From Anastrepha obliqua (Eukaryota; Arthropoda; Insecta; Diptera; Tephritidae): a stretch of 64,000 bases of DNA. The position numbers and the translations under genes are program-made. Position 1 is the stretch's first letter; the number at the start of each line of letters is the position of its first letter. Positions 11,561 to 23,717 of the stretch are shown piece by piece. The stretch is taken from NCBI RefSeq assembly GCF_027943255.1, contig NC_072895.1:48706001-48770000 (forward strand). The letters run 5' to 3'. Below the pieces are notes generated by a model that searched no databases, was not told the origin of the DNA, and worked only from the letters and a program-made list of their open reading frames with translations.

Positions 11561-13930
11561 CATACTGAAAAAAATTATGTATTTAGTTTGACAGTAGTCG
11601 CACGTAATCTGTCGAAAAACCCCTATTGGAAAAAGTACCTCAAATCTGATGACCCTTCATTATCTTTTACCTGGATTTTCAGTCGCTTTCATAAGATAAA
11701 TGTTCTTCGCTTTCTAAGCATTAAAGTCTTGTTCTAATGCTGAATTTATAGGGTATAGATCAGTTTTCCCGTTTTTTTATGGCATTCTAAGCATTAGCCA
11801 CGAGCCAAAAAAAAAAAAAAAATTTAGTAGATGTTATTCCTTATAAGCTATCAGGTTTGGCAAAACTGGTACGCTTTCATTAAAGTTAGTTGAACATTTT
11901 CGCACATTCTTTTCAACAAACTCTAAATTTATTTCAAATTTGCGTATCGGAAATTAGGAAATTCGAAGCATTTTTATTAAAATATCTGCAATAGAAACGT
12001 GCATAGCTCTTACTCATATGTTAGTGATAAAGCATTAAAAACTACCCATGTAATAACAAAAATAATAATATGCTATGTACACATACATATAAATTACAAA
12101 TACATATCTATGTAGATTATACCTACATAAGTAAATAGTACACAATTCATCTATTATAATACTTTTTTGGCCGAGCTTCTACTCTAATCAGTGGTGTAGA
12201 TGTATCCACAGTTTGATGACTCCTGGGAATGGCAGATGTGTTTTTATGAGTACCTGTTAATGGCAGAGTTACACTCGAAGGTTCGTTATTGAATTTTACT
12301 TTTCGTGATGTTTTAACGATGCTCCATATGTGCGTAGCGTAGGCAACGAACCTCGAATGAAGTGAAGTTTAATCATGTGCTTCCTCTTATTCAGCTACGA
12401 CGGCCGTCAACAGACTTTACAATGTTCGATTGGAACTATTGTTAAGGTAGCCGCTTATCGCACTGATGTGTGTGCACAATATTGGAAATTTACATTACTT
12501 ATATTTTCGTACTTAAATTGGCGCATGTACCACTGATATTACCAACACATACATATAATATAATATGTGCGCTTATGACCGTGAATTTCAACTGTAATCG
12601 CTTAGGCGTGGAAAATGGTGCACGAATGAAAAATCTATTATTGTGCGGATGCGACTAAAAGAGGAAATGATAAACAGCGTTTGCGGTTCACATAATTCTC
12701 AATTCACCATGTGCTAAAATAAAAAGAAAAAAAGGGGGGAAAAAAAGAAAAATGATTTTACTAACCGAAATGGCATATTTCTGAAAGGCATTAATTTCAT
12801 GATAATATTTGTTTGTTTATTTGGCACAAATGTTAATTGACGAACCTACCGCTAATGCTCTTCTGCTTTAATATTGCATATATTCATGAACAGTTTTAAT
12901 TTTGGCCTTTCTCTTTTATATATTTGATGAATATATAATTTGAATATTTGTATCTCTTGGCATTTATTTTGTGATATTTTTAAATTTTGTCTATTTACCA
13001 TTGTATATAATGACATTTTATATATGTTTGTGATATTATATTGATGATGTGGTAAATTTAATTTACATTTTTATTAATATTTCAAATTCGAAGCTGTGGA
13101 TTATGCATTTGTCAATTGTGGCACTTCTTCCTTTGCCTTCCTAAAAGCTCTGGTCTATTGCTTTTATTGGTCAGATATTTGAGTTGTGAGCAATGTTGGA
13201 GTTGCGTGTGGCAAACAAGATACAGTTCATGCCGACCAAAAGGATTTTACAAAATTTAAAAAATCGTTTTTACAACACATCCTTTAGATTATTACTAAAA
13301 TAATTAATGGTAGCTTTGTGCAATTTACATCCTCCTTAATATTCCATAAGTTGCGGTAGGTGTTTTCTCTTCAGATCAAAATAAATTTGTATAGAGTCTT
13401 TGTGATCTTCATGCCATTACCTACGCACAGTGGTAGAGCTCATATTTTATGTGTACTTACGGTCTTGGCTAGATCTACAAATGGGATCATAAGTTGTGAT
13501 GAAGTTGTTAGCTAACCCTATGACTATTAAGGATGAGGCGATACTAAGGGTCTCCTAACCGTTAGTTAGTTTAAAATTACCTTCCGCATTTTGGGGTAGA
13601 GGCTTGATAGTATGTTGGAAAATATCTGCTAGATAGCAGTGCCGTTCTCTATTCTTTTGTTATCGAACCATATAATTTTTTCTTATATTAGCCCCATAAA
13701 AAGAAAAGGAATTAAAAATAACTAATCCACTTATAAGAAGAAGCCAGTAACAGCGTTTTCGGTGGTCAATTAGAATAAATTTGGAAAGAAGCCAAAACTG
13801 CATGCTATATTTTTGACACTGTCCTTTTAGATCATTTACTAAATACGATTTATATCACAAACACGATCCCTCAAGATATCTTGATCCGAGTGCCACCCAG
13901 CGATCCCATTTATTTGGAAAAGTATTCTGT
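11561..13930. other. Long non-coding stretch, nothing recognised
   Basis: About 2.4 kb of AT-rich DNA without a supported ORF, terminal repeat or RNA gene. The segment 12700-13300 is particularly T/A-rich. It contains no copy of the repeat families found elsewhere in the window as far as I can see, so it may be largely unique host sequence. Confidence 0.45.
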
Positions 13931-14225
13931 GGCCGCCGTAGCCGAGTGGGTTGGTGCGTAGAACGTAGGTTCGAGTCTCGCTGAAAAACCAAAATGAAGA
14001 CAATTCTAATAGCGGTCGCCCCGCGGCAGCCAATGGCACACCTCCGAGTGTATTTCTGCTATGAAAAAGCTCCTCATCAAAAAAATATCTGCCATTCGGA
14101 GTCGGCTTGAAACTGTAGATCTCTCCATTTGTGGAACAACATCAAGACGCACGCTACAAATAGGAGGAGGAGCTCGGCCAAATACCCAAAAAAGGTGTAC
14201 TCTCCAATTATCTATATATAGGTAT
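13931..14225 (+). mobile_element. tRNA-derived SINE, copy 2 (deletion between A and B boxes)
   Basis: Starts 'ggccgccgtagccgagtggg' (A box) and has the B box 'ggttcgagtctcg' near 13968. Compared with the other copies, about 25 nt between the boxes are missing ('gttggtgcgtagaacgtagg'). The conserved body and the 'caagacgcacgctacaaata' block are present, and the tail ends in 'ccaattatctatatatagg'. The foldback-like element described at 14361-15418 follows closely. Confidence 0.88.
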
Positions 14226-14360
14226 AAAAATTCAGCCGTTTTTCGCGTTGTGATGAACTTTATGGAGAATGGCTCAACCGATTTTAACCAAACTTTGCCA
14301 CATTGAAGAGACACATATGGAGAAGGTTTGTGTTTTGAAATTTTAAGAATCGGATGCAAG

Positions 14361-15418
14361 GGTCTCGAGAAATAGGCCAAAGCGTGGACCCGGGTAACCC
14401 TAGGATGTGTTTGTACAATATGGATATCAAATGGAAGCTGTTGGTGAATGCTTTAGTACAGAGTATTTTTCATGCCGTTCCGTGACTGGGGTCTCCAGAT
14501 ATAGGTCAAAACGTGGACCCGGGTAACCTTTGGTTGTGTATGTACAATATGGGTATCAAATGAAAGCTGTTGATAAGTGCTTTAATGCGGGGTAAATTTC
14601 ATACCTACTGATGACTAGGGTCTCGAAATATATGCCAAAACGTGGACCCGCCGTGTGTTTGCACCGAATTAAGCCAAACTTACACACAATGTTAGGTAAG
14701 TATTGAAAATAGGTTTCGTAAAGTTGGGTTGTAATTCGGAACACCGGCAACGCGTACAGCGTTCTTTTGAACCAGCCATAATGTCGCTTACTTTTTAACG
14801 CTTGGGGCGGAACTGAACTGTCGAATTGACAGTGTAAGTTACAATGTGTCAATATTTCTTTCTGATTTGGACGCCATAAGGAGAAGTCGTAAGTGCAAAG
14901 TGTAAACATTTTTTGTGAATTTTTTTGGAGTGGATTTTGGAACAGTGAATAATTTCTTACGAAATTTGAGAATTTAATGTGAAATCCGAATGTTCAAATG
15001 AAATTATGTTTTGTGGATTTATTTTTTCGGTTCATATGCGATAAGCTACGATACACCATGAGTGAAAAAAATGGTAAAAAAAAAATTAAAAAACAATTAA
15101 CAATAAATCGAAAATATAATCCACAAAATTGAAAAAAAACATGTTTTAAAATCTCAGAATACCATAATTACAATCATGTTTATTACAGTACAAATATTAA
15201 AGCACTTATCAACAGCTTTCATTTGATACCCATATTGGTCATACACAACCAAAGGTTACCAGGGTCCACGTTTTGATATATATCTGGAGACCCCAGTCAC
15301 GGAGCGGAATGAAAAATACTCTGTACTAAAGCATTCACCAACAGCTTCAATTTGATATCCATATTGTACATACACATCCGAAGGTTACCCGGGTCCACGT
15401 TTTGACCTATATCTCGAG
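14361..15418. repeat. Foldback-like element: inverted arrays of 129-bp tandem units
   Basis: The left arm (14361-14586) and right arm (15197-15418) are inverted copies of each other at high identity. Each arm contains a tandem repeat with a period of exactly 129 bp: the word 'cgtggaccc' begins at 14383, 14512 and 14641 on the plus strand, and its complement ends at 15270 and 15399. The units share 'gggtatcaaatgaaagctgt'-type sequence. The ~610-bp centre is AT-rich with no recognised ORF. Long inverted termini built of tandem units are the hallmark of foldback (FB/Galileo-like) elements. Sequence at 14226-14360 has no mirror on the right, so the outer boundaries and any target duplication are uncertain. 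Confidence 0.7.
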
Positions 15419-16524
15419 TTCTATCCAACGTTTCCACCCTTAATCATTGTGGGAAAAACATGAGTTTGGTTTTTGCTTAAACGTTTTTCCTTTTTAAATG
15501 CTTTGCTTATAATTTTTTTCTTATACAGATTGATTTTCACCAAAGGTTTGTGTTTAGCAGTGAAAAAGTCCTACCTCCCTAATGTGTGTATACTATACAT
15601 AAATATTTTTAAGTTCGTTTCAAAATATTACACGAATCCTTGCAAGTTCTATCGAATTTTCAATCTTTAATTAATCTGCAAAAAACTTTACGAAACTGCA
15701 AAGTGAACAAATACTGAATACACAGGTAAGTCGAAGAAGGAAAAGAAAAAGAACAAATTGGCAAACTATTGTTTTCAAACCAATTAATAGCCACGCAAGA
15801 AAATTCCTCAAAGAGAAATTTTAATGGCAAAGGTGAGCTAGCACATTGAGTGAATTTAATTAAACTTATACTCGTATCTTAGTGGAACAAAAAAAGAAGA
15901 GTTTTAAAAGTTTGAAAGTGTTGAGAAAGGCACTCATATGCGATGCGGAAACTGTGGTGAATTGCAGAAAAAAAAAAAAGTTAGAGAAGTTCGGCAAAGA
16001 GTTGCTATAAGAGCTCATGTACACGTACGCTCTTTCATGATGAGAAAACTTAGCTACGGAAATAGGATTAATATGCTTTTGCTGATTGGTTTAAAAAAAA
16101 AAAATTATGTATTGTGATCAAAAAAAAGAAAAAGAAAGTTTAAAGTCATAGTTTGTCTAGTAGTTAGTAGTAGTGCCGGCATATAAAAACAAATAAGGAG
16201 GACTAATCATAGTTATTAATTGATTACTAAAATCAATGAGTGTGGAAGCAAATTCATTTTGTTGTAGTCACAATCTTTTTTTTCAGATTATCGTATATAG
16301 ATCCCCACCTATTGATTCCCGACTATTTTGTATTAAAATAATACAGTAAGCTTAAGTTCGTATCCATTTTTAGTATTAGTATATATAAATATTATACATG
16401 AGGGTGCCTCTCCATAAAGAAGTTGCGGTTTCCACCGAAACTGTAAGATTTCTTTTGTTTTAAGACTTCCACCAATATATTTCGGAAAAATATGAAGATT
16501 TATGTGAGCTGCCCTAATTTGAAC
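15419..16524. other. Non-coding stretch, nothing recognised
   Basis: AT-rich with many A-runs. The ORF at 15473-15670 is low-complexity and unsupported. Confidence 0.4.
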
Positions 16525-16750
16525 GCGCCTCCAGAAAATACTGAATTCCTAGAACACATAATGATATATGGAAGAATAACAGTTGACCCAGAAAAATAGA
16601 GGTAATCGACAGATAGAAAGAGCCAACGAACTTGAAAGAACTCAGTTCATTCTTGGGCCTAGCTTCATACTATAGAAAATTTGTAAAGAATTTTGCACGA
16701 ATGTACAAACCTTTAACCATTTATTTACGCGATGAAAATGCCAACCGCCT
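16525..16750 (+). pseudogene. Gypsy-type LTR retrotransposon pol fragment (end of RT)
   Basis: The plus-strand reading gives 'TEFLEHIMIYGRITVDPEK', two stops, and then 'KEPTNLKELSSFLGLASYYR', followed by a run that ends in a 'KPLT'-type motif. The 'FLGLASYYR' block followed by 'KPLT' is diagnostic of the junction between reverse transcriptase and RNase H in gypsy-group LTR retroelements. Only about 75 codons remain, with in-frame stops. No LTR, gag, integrase or env sequence was seen nearby, so this is an isolated relic with no coding capacity. Confidence 0.75.
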
Positions 16751-17380
16751 TTTTCATCATGTTTCATAATTTTTCTAATACATCATGTTTCGACTTGACT
16801 TTAGCAAAATTAAAAAAAAAAAAACGGAAATAAATGAATAAAAAAGGTATCGCTGTTTGTGTGGAGCCCGTTTCTCCAGAAGTCTCTTGCGGTGATCATC
16901 ACAAGTCGTTGGAGATTCATCTAAAATCAATCGGACAGGAGAAAGCTTTTTTTTTTTCAAAATTAACAATAAGGCGGCCTCAGAAAATATTTTTCAGATT
17001 TTCGAGTAAAAAAAAAATCGTCTTTCAATCAGGCATGAGTTTTGTATGTTGTTCAGTTGTTAAGTTTTATTGAAATCTGCCAAGCGGCTTTTAAGTTACA
17101 GTGATTCCCAGTTCGAAAAACATATGGTAGGTACTTGAGAGCTCGTCTAGAGGCATGGCACGACACATCATTACTATACTAATACTATTGTTTATTTTAG
17201 TACCTAATATTATTAATTGGAAATAAATAAGCAAATATAAAAAATAAATAAACATATGGAATACCGCAAAGTGTTGGTGGGAAGAGAGAGAATAAGTGAT
17301 TATCATCTACACAACTGCTCAGACAGCTACGCAGGTGAATGACATCTGACTCCCACAGATATAAGCAAACCACCCAACAA

Positions 17381-18137
17381 CATGCCGAATAAGTGTCCGG
17401 TCATATGCGGAGAATCGAAGGAAAAGAGAGATGCAATCAATCCGTTTCTGAGACGCGCGAGAATCGCTCACTCCTGAACAAGAGCGCACTGAAAAGCACC
17501 AATGCGAGCATAAAACTCCAGCAAAGCGACGCGCAACAGCAGAAGGAAGAGGAAATTGAGCAAGCGACAAAGCGAGAATAAGACGGGGAGCCGCTACGTG
17601 TGTTGGGAGAAAAAACAAAAGAGCTCATTTCTATGACTCCAATGAAAGACTTGGTGAGTGCAATAGAGAGGCAGCATCAGAAAGCATCAGAAAGCACTAG
17701 ACATGCACAGCATATCTAAGCCACTCACTGTGCACACCAATCAAAACACACAAACCAATACAATGGAAAACGATCACAAAAAGCAAGCAAAGAGAGCTCG
17801 CACGGCTGCCAATGGCGGGCGGGATGCGCCCAATTCGCCGCAGCAAATAGCAAAGTGCATCCGCTTAGAATCGCCGAGAGTACCAATAGAGGTTAGGCCC
17901 AAGGAGCAACAACACTGCCCCAACCAACCAAAAGAGGTGATTGCGGTAAAGAGACAAAGCGTGGCAGCAGTAGACGTGAAGGCGCCCCTAGGCGTGGAGG
18001 GCACCCAATCACGTGAAGGCTGGTCAACAGTGGTCAAACGTAAGAGCAAAATCACGCAAAAAAGATCAACGAAGTTTCACGTACAGGTATTGGTCCTGAA
18101 GAAAGTCGGTGAACGTGCTTCTATATATACATATATA
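17381..18137 (+). pseudogene. LINE ORF1/gag-like hydrophilic remnant
   Basis: Two overlapping plus-strand readings in different frames cover this region. The first (17393-17717, one TAA at about 17579) is rich in Gln, Glu, Lys and Ser and contains 'MKDLVSAIERQHQKA'. The second (from about 17703) is basic and ends with 'REGWSTVVKRKSK', a pattern I associate with the ORF1 proteins of insect LINEs. The unusually low T content and purine richness contrast with the AT-rich flanks. The reading is interrupted at 18138 by the rosa-type deletion derivative, inserted in a TATA run. No zinc knuckles remain, so the assignment is tentative. Confidence 0.45.
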
Positions 18138-18741
18138 CAGGGTCCGCCATAAAATTTTACGGAATTAAAAATGCTGTAAAACAGAAACTCCTCAATATTT
18201 TTCCAAACTGTTTTTTTATTTTGAAGTACAATCCCTCCGGTTAATGATGGAACACAACTTCATTCATATGGCTGCCTCGGCTAGCCACCAAGGTCTTTAC
18301 GCAAAATTCGTCTCAATGATGTCTCCGAAATGTCCAATTGTTGAGAACGACGGTGAAATGATGTTTCTGGTGATTCACGAACACTCTCGGCCACAGCAGC
18401 AATATTTTCGGGTGTACGCACGGTTTTTGGTCGGTCACGCGTCGGTTTGTCAATAAGCAACCCAGTTTCTCTTACTTTTTTCGCAAAGTAACGCACATAC
18501 GCTTCATTCGGTGCTTTTCTTCTTCCATTGCCGTACGTAATTTTCGTACACATTCTGCAACATTACCATGATTTTCAAAGTAATGTCGCAATATTTCCCA
18601 GCGTTCTTTGACCGTATACACAACCATTTTCGTTCAGCGGAAGAATAAAACTAATTTTCTGTGAAATCAGATGACAGCTAAGTGTTATCATTCTTCAAAT
18701 AATACCTAGTTCATAGCCGTAACGATAGATGGCGGGCACTA
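18138..18741 (-). mobile_element. Rosa-type deletion derivative (about 600 bp, mariner superfamily)
   Basis: The left end begins CAGGGTCCGCCATAAAATTT after a TA (18136-18137); the right end near 18741 has the related 'ggcgggcac' in inverse orientation. On the minus strand the reading holds the N-terminal DNA-binding region: 'ENHGN', 'CVRKLR', 'EAYVRYFAKKVRETGLLIDK', then 'TVRTPENIAAVAESVRE' and 'ETSLRRILRKDLG'. Immediately after 'KDLG' the sequence jumps, in another frame, to 'ASRGSHMNEVVFHH' and a stop, which is the normal C-terminal end of this family. The whole catalytic domain has therefore been deleted while both ends and the DNA-binding part remain. It sits in a TATATA run and interrupts the ORF1-like remnant. 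Confidence 0.85.
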
Positions 18742-19194
18742 TATAAATTAAATTAGTTTATAAAAAAAAAAAATTTTTTTCCAAAAAATCATAACAGTTT
18801 ATAGAAGAGCTTAAGCGTAAAGAGTCTGCATAAAAATACTCACAATTTTTTTTATCCACGGATAATCAATAATAAAATTTTTGGAGGTACTTTCAAATTG
18901 ATCCAGGTCACAAAATCTTAATAATTTTCTTAAATATTATTTTGGCGAAAGCCTACAAATATAGTGAATTTTATAGTTACGATGAGAGTTCCCGGAACAT
19001 CTGCCCGGTAGCGTTCAAAGTCAACAGATTTGAGTTCTTTTTTAGGTTGCCACATCTGTGATTAATATTTCTATCAAAATTGTATCACCATTGCCTGATA
19101 TTTGTAAAAGTTACGCCGTCTTGAGTAAATCTAAATCTGCACATATTTTTGAATTTTTACTGTCCATTCCTTTTTAAAGTATTTGAGTGTGCAA
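18742..19194. other. AT-rich stretch, probably including the decayed left end of the next mariner
   Basis: No ORF or terminal repeat could be fixed. It may contain the untranslated left end of the mariner fossil that becomes recognisable at about 19195. Confidence 0.35.
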
Positions 19195-19990
19195 CAACAA
19201 GTCTGCCTTAAATTTTGCGCTAAAAATTGATTCAATGGTGCGAAAACCTTAGAAATATTGGGAAGCTCTTTCAGTAATGATATTCTAAAGAAAACAACCG
19301 CTTACGAATGGCCTGAATGCGTCAGAAGAGATCGTGCGTCCAGTAAAGAAATCGAAACGTCAATAAGTTGAAAGAAAAATTAATAAATAAACGCAAATTC
19401 ACCAGCAGAGAGGTTGGCAGGGGATTCGAATATTGTTTATGGATCTATTCAGGACGTAGTGTTAATGATTTGGGTTTACGTCGTGTTGTTGCAAAGTTTG
19501 TCTCACAGGACCTGAATTTCATGCAAAACAGATACTGCCTGATATCGTCAAAGACATAATTTTCAAGGCCGAATCCGGCCAAACATTCATCAAGCGCATC
19601 ATTACTGACGACGAGACGTATACATATTTATGAGCACGATCGGCAATCCAGACATCAGGCGAGTGAGTGCAGGTCTCCAAATGACCCAATACCCAAAAAT
19701 CAAGTCGTTTTCGAAAGCGATGCTCAAGATTTTTTATGAATTATAACGGCATTGCACTTCACGATTTTTTTCCAGGAAGTCAGAGAGTTATTAAAAACTA
19801 TTATTTTGCGTTATGAGACCTTACGTGAAATAATTTGCAAAAAAAAAGATTTGTGGGAAATACCATCCACCAGATATCGAATTCACCAAATATGACCCTC
19901 TGCGATTGGTCGAAAGGAAGTAATAGAAAAATCAACGATATCTCTGAGCGCTGAATTGAAAATAGATTTTCTTGTACTTATTGCGAATTT
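19195..19990 (+). pseudogene. Heavily decayed mariner transposase
   Basis: Despite many stops and frame changes the plus strand retains a collinear set of mariner motifs. These are 'QQVCLKFCAKN', 'FNGAKTLEILG' and 'KKTTAYEW' (N-terminal helix-turn-helix), 'DLGLRRVVAKFVSQDLNFMQ' (about 19456-19520), and 'IIKAESGQTF'-like text followed by 'IKRIITDDETYTY', which corresponds to the first catalytic Asp block. Then come 'NYNGIALHDF' and 'GSQRVIKNYYFALR'. The second and third catalytic Asp blocks could not be found. This is one of the oldest elements in the window. Confidence 0.7.
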
Positions 19991-20689
19991 TCTGTATATA
20001 TTCCGAAAACTTTTTGATCAAGGTGATATGAATGTATATTTATTGCTCTTGCGATAAGTTCTGCTAAAAAAAAGAATAATTTTTTTTTTTCATTTCAATG
20101 TATGATAGTTTTAACTTTTTTTTATCAATTAATAATGTTTTACGAAAACTGGAAATATATTTGCTTTAATATATGAGCTCACTTCCATATGAAAGACTTT
20201 CGGACATGTGCTTTGTACGGAACAAAATTCTCAACATCGCATGCAATAAAAAAAAATTGTTAAAAATCGCGTTGATTCAAAAATTGATTTCAAACTTTCA
20301 CTTTATTATACTAAAATAAATGGCCTATAAAACTGCAAACAAAGAAGTTTTGTAGGAATTGTGATTGAAAAGTTGAAAATTTTGACGACATTTTTTTGAA
20401 ATTTGTTAAATTTGTGTGAATTTTGTGAAAAGTTTGGGAATTTAATTTATAAAGTTTTTGTTATACAGTGAATTACATTTTTATAAAAAATTAAAGAGAA
20501 AAATTTGGCATGAAAATCATTGCGAATATTGTAAAGAGATGAAGTGGCTAAATTACATATGTGAGCACAAGTGCATGGTGGCCAAGGATATTACTGGACC
20601 CTTAATATGTAGTCGAAAAGATTTAAATCTGGGCTGTTCGAGATTCAATCAGCAGCAGAAATAAAGGCAGAAATATTCCGCTGTGATCA
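19991..20689. other. AT-rich stretch with a small Cys-rich ORF of doubtful meaning
   Basis: The segment near 20295-20375 resembles 26375-26450 ('tttattatactaaaat' followed by similar spacing), suggesting an unclassified old repeat pair. The ORF 20458-20664 contains six Cys in 69 residues and is preceded by a splice-acceptor-like 'ttgttatacag', but nothing else supports it as a gene. Confidence 0.3.
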
Positions 20690-21010
20690 ATCTGGTTTTA
20701 TTTTTTGGCTTTATGCGTCCATGCAGCGCCTTCTTGAATTGCCCAGTGTTCTCCATTAAAGAGTGTTATTGCTAAGTTCTTTACCGCGTCTTCTGAGACA
20801 ACTTCTTAGTACACTTTCGGTGCAGTTCTCATGCCCTTTTCGAAAACACGCAAAGAAATTACGCCAGTATGGGAAGTGGTCCAAAAACTGTGACACGTGC
20901 TGAATGATGACCTCTCCGAGCCCTTGATAATTTTCGCTTCTTGCGATATTCTTACAGATACTTTGTCATTTTGTTTACTAAAAATTTCTTCCATAATAAA
21001 ATTTTTCTTC
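20690..21010 (-). pseudogene. Fragment of a second mariner-superfamily lineage (maT/DD37-like)
   Basis: The minus-strand reading gives 'EIFSKQNDKVSVRISQEAK', then 'ISLRVFEKGMRTAPKVY', a stop, and 'LAITLFNGEHWAIQEGA' followed by 'THKAKK'. This order matches the middle of a mariner-superfamily transposase of the type with 'QNDRVY..SQEAK', 'FCEKG', and 'FQQDSAPAHKAK' around the second catalytic Asp. Here the Asp-containing box is decayed to 'IQEGAAWTHKAK', so the catalytic residue is lost. The copy is truncated at both ends, on the right close to the mariner that begins at 21055. Confidence 0.55.
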
Positions 21011-21054
21011 CTCCACCTTTCTGGTCTTATTTATCTTAACCATGGAGATAGATA

Positions 21055-22144
21055 CCTATGAAATGAGACTTTCAGCTATTAGTCCATAGATGTCGCTAGG
21101 AGTATTTTTAAACCTTCCCAAATGTTTTGTTTTTTTCGTCTGTCATTTGTTAACAATATTCAGTTCATTGTTTGTTACGTTTCATGCAATAATGCATTTT
21201 TGTCGCTCTTAAAAATTTCGAATTTCGTTCCTTCAAACAACGATTTGCGGACATGGTTGATTTTCTGTTATCAATTGAAGAAAAACGCTTCTGAAGCTCA
21301 TCAAATGCTTATGAAGCTTATGGTTGGCATGTTCTAACTAGAGCACAGTGCTTCAGGTGATTTGAAAAATTCCGATTGGGTGATTTTAGCGTGGAGAACG
21401 AAGACCGTGGTCGGCCACCGAAAAAGTTTGAGGACGCAAGCATTGTTGGATAAAGATGATGGTCAAACGCAAAAAACCACTTGTGAAATGCTGCTCTTCC
21501 GGTTCAAAAGGAAGTCTTTTTTGCATCGAATCGTTACCCAAGCGTAAACGATCGTATGGGTCGCCCGGCCACAAGCCAAAAACAACGGCCAAACCAAATC
21601 GTTTCGGCCGCAAGGCAATGCTGTGTGTTTTCTGAGATCAGCGTGGTATGATTTGGTACGAGCTATTAAAACCAGGTGAAACAGTTGACGGTGCACGCTA
21701 CCAACGACAATTGGCCGATTTGAACAGCGCTATACACCGAAAACGGCCAGAATTTGCCGATCGGTGTCACAAAGTAATTTTTCTTGATGACAATGCACCG
21801 TCACATCGAACAAAAGCGACCCACGAATTGGTGGAGACGTACGATTGGGAACCGCTGGTGCATGCGGCTTACTCACCAGACTTGGCGCCTTCCGGTTATC
21901 ATTTGTTTCCATCGATGGGCCACGCACTTTCCGAGCAGCACTTCAATTCTCACGAAGAAGCCAAAAAATGGCTGAATGATTGGTTTGCGGCAAAGGACGG
22001 CCATTTTTTTTGGCGCGGCATCCACAAATTGCCTGAGAGATGGGAAAAATATCTCGCTAGCGATGGCTATTATTTGAAGATTAAATTTGTAACCATTGTT
22101 TGTTAATAAACGTTTGAAATTGAAAAAAAGTCTCGTTTCATAGG
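21055..22144 (+). mobile_element. Mariner (mauritiana-like, DD34D class) with broken catalytic triad
   Basis: Terminal repeats CCTATGAAATGAGACTTTC (21055) and, inverted at the right end, CCTATGAAACGAGACTTTT are clear. A TA precedes the left end; the right flank is CA. The transposase starts near 21209 with 'SNFVPSNNDLRTWLIFCYQL' and 'NASEAHQMLM'. After a frameshift and deletion it continues with 'CEMLLFRFKRKSFLHRIVT'. The block that should follow (TGDEKW, first catalytic Asp) is deleted. After 'KPNRFGRKAMLCVF' a TGA replaces the usual Trp codon. The C-terminal half (21648-22106) is open and keeps 'FLDDNAPSH' (second Asp), but 'YSPDLAPSGYHLF' has Gly where the third catalytic Asp belongs, 34 residues downstream. 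It is inactive by three independent lesions. Confidence 0.9.
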
Positions 22145-23715
22145 CATCTGCACCTGCGAAACGATTTTATGTGCAGGTCATCGGGGACTATTCATGAGAT
22201 GGAACGAAGACTTGGCTAGCTGCTTGATTTTCTGCTCTCACTCAAGGAATTTAGGTGAATTCGCTTCCGATAAGCTCTTATGGCTCATATCAACAATGCG
22301 CGAACGTAGAGTTCTGCTCCTGTCCACCATTTGCGATATTTCTAAGAATCGATTGACGGTACGATGTACAAAAATTTTGAATTTACTGATGTTGTTTTAG
22401 CTGCGTGCATAACTGATTAGCGCTATTTTTAAGCCGATATTACCAGCAGTAATTATATGGGATGCTCACATTTTGAGCAGAGTTTAGGAAAGGTAATTGG
22501 ATCCTTTGCCTTGCTGCTCGTCGCACTTTCCAACAATGCCCGCTCTGCTCAGAAATCAGTGAAATGCTTTTGGTATAGCTGGTGACGAGCTCAGTTACAG
22601 CTTTTTAGTTTCATTTGCTACCTTCGAGTAGGTACTGACAGATATCATTTCTCCGATAGTCTTGTTATGTATGAATTTATGCATTACATTTTTTTATGCC
22701 TTTTGTTTTCAAATCCATTGTCATGTCAATTAATCAGGTTTTGTGTGTATATTTGGTTTTGTTTGAAAAACGGAAAGATAAAATTCTATTTTGAACTCTT
22801 AAGTGACCACACTACACGCCTTTGTGGGAACTAAAAACTTATCAGCAACAACGAAAACCACAAAGTGCGGCGGCAACAAACATTTTTGTTTGCACGGCAA
22901 CCAAGAAGCAACAATACATACATACATATACGCATAGCCACCGTCGAACATGGAACTATAATAATGTCATACATACGTATTATAAGCTTACAAACATACA
23001 AACAAACGTACATACATGCATGCAATACCAATGCAATTTTAGTATAAATACAAGTTTTTGTTTTCGTTTTTGTAGCTTTTTGCTTAGTTACGGTTCTTGC
23101 TATGCAAATCTTTGTGGTCGAGGAAACCACAGGGGTAGATAAAGTTTTTATGAGATTCAAATGAATGCATTATAAGTTTAATCTTCCCAAAATTTTGAAA
23201 AGGCTTGCAAGTGCACAATAAAATTGAAGATAAGTTTAAGATGAGAATATGTTTTGTGTGTATGTAGGTAGATGTACTGGTGAAGTTTAATATTGAACGT
23301 AAAATAAGATTAACAGATCAATTTGTCAAAGGAAATTGAGTTGAAAGCCAAAATTAGATTTTCAACTAATCGTTATTTGTTTATTTTGGTGATAAGAAGT
23401 TGCGAAATTGAATTTCAGATTATACATTTTCAATAAAGTAAAAAACAACGAAATTGCAAAAGGAGAATCTGAGAATAAAAGGGGCTCATTTGTTTCAGGC
23501 ACATAAGAATGACCAGTTTGTAAAAGCCTTCGAAAAGCCACTGAGGTAATACAATAAAAATTATTAATATGGTGGCACCGAGATACCATATGGGCGGAGT
23601 GCTGGCTTCAGCATGCGACTGCTACAGAGGTCTTTTCGCTTATTAGAAATATTTACGAAGTGTCAACAAAATGTACAACAATACCAAGCCTGCTTCATAT
23701 GTATGCATGTAGGTA
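22145..23715. other. Probable unique non-coding DNA with CATA microsatellite
   Basis: No transposase, LINE or SINE signature. Around 22913-23020 there are short CATA/CAAA repeats ('acatacatacatatacgcat'), which create long but meaningless ORFs on both strands. No supported gene. Confidence 0.45.
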
Positions 23716-23717
23716 TA

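Noticed and set aside
17703..18152. Reading the ORF as a complete small gene.
   Set aside because: The final residues are encoded by the terminus of the rosa-type insertion (18138 onward), and the upstream part continues in another frame, so it is a remnant rather than a gene.
20458..20664. Small Cys-rich ORF behind a splice-acceptor-like sequence.
   Set aside because: Cys spacing matches no family I know, base composition is like the surroundings, and the ORF lies among decayed transposons.
22831..23160. Overlapping ORFs of more than 100 codons on both strands.
   Set aside because: They are produced by CATA/CAAA microsatellite sequence, which lacks stops in several frames; no domain is present.
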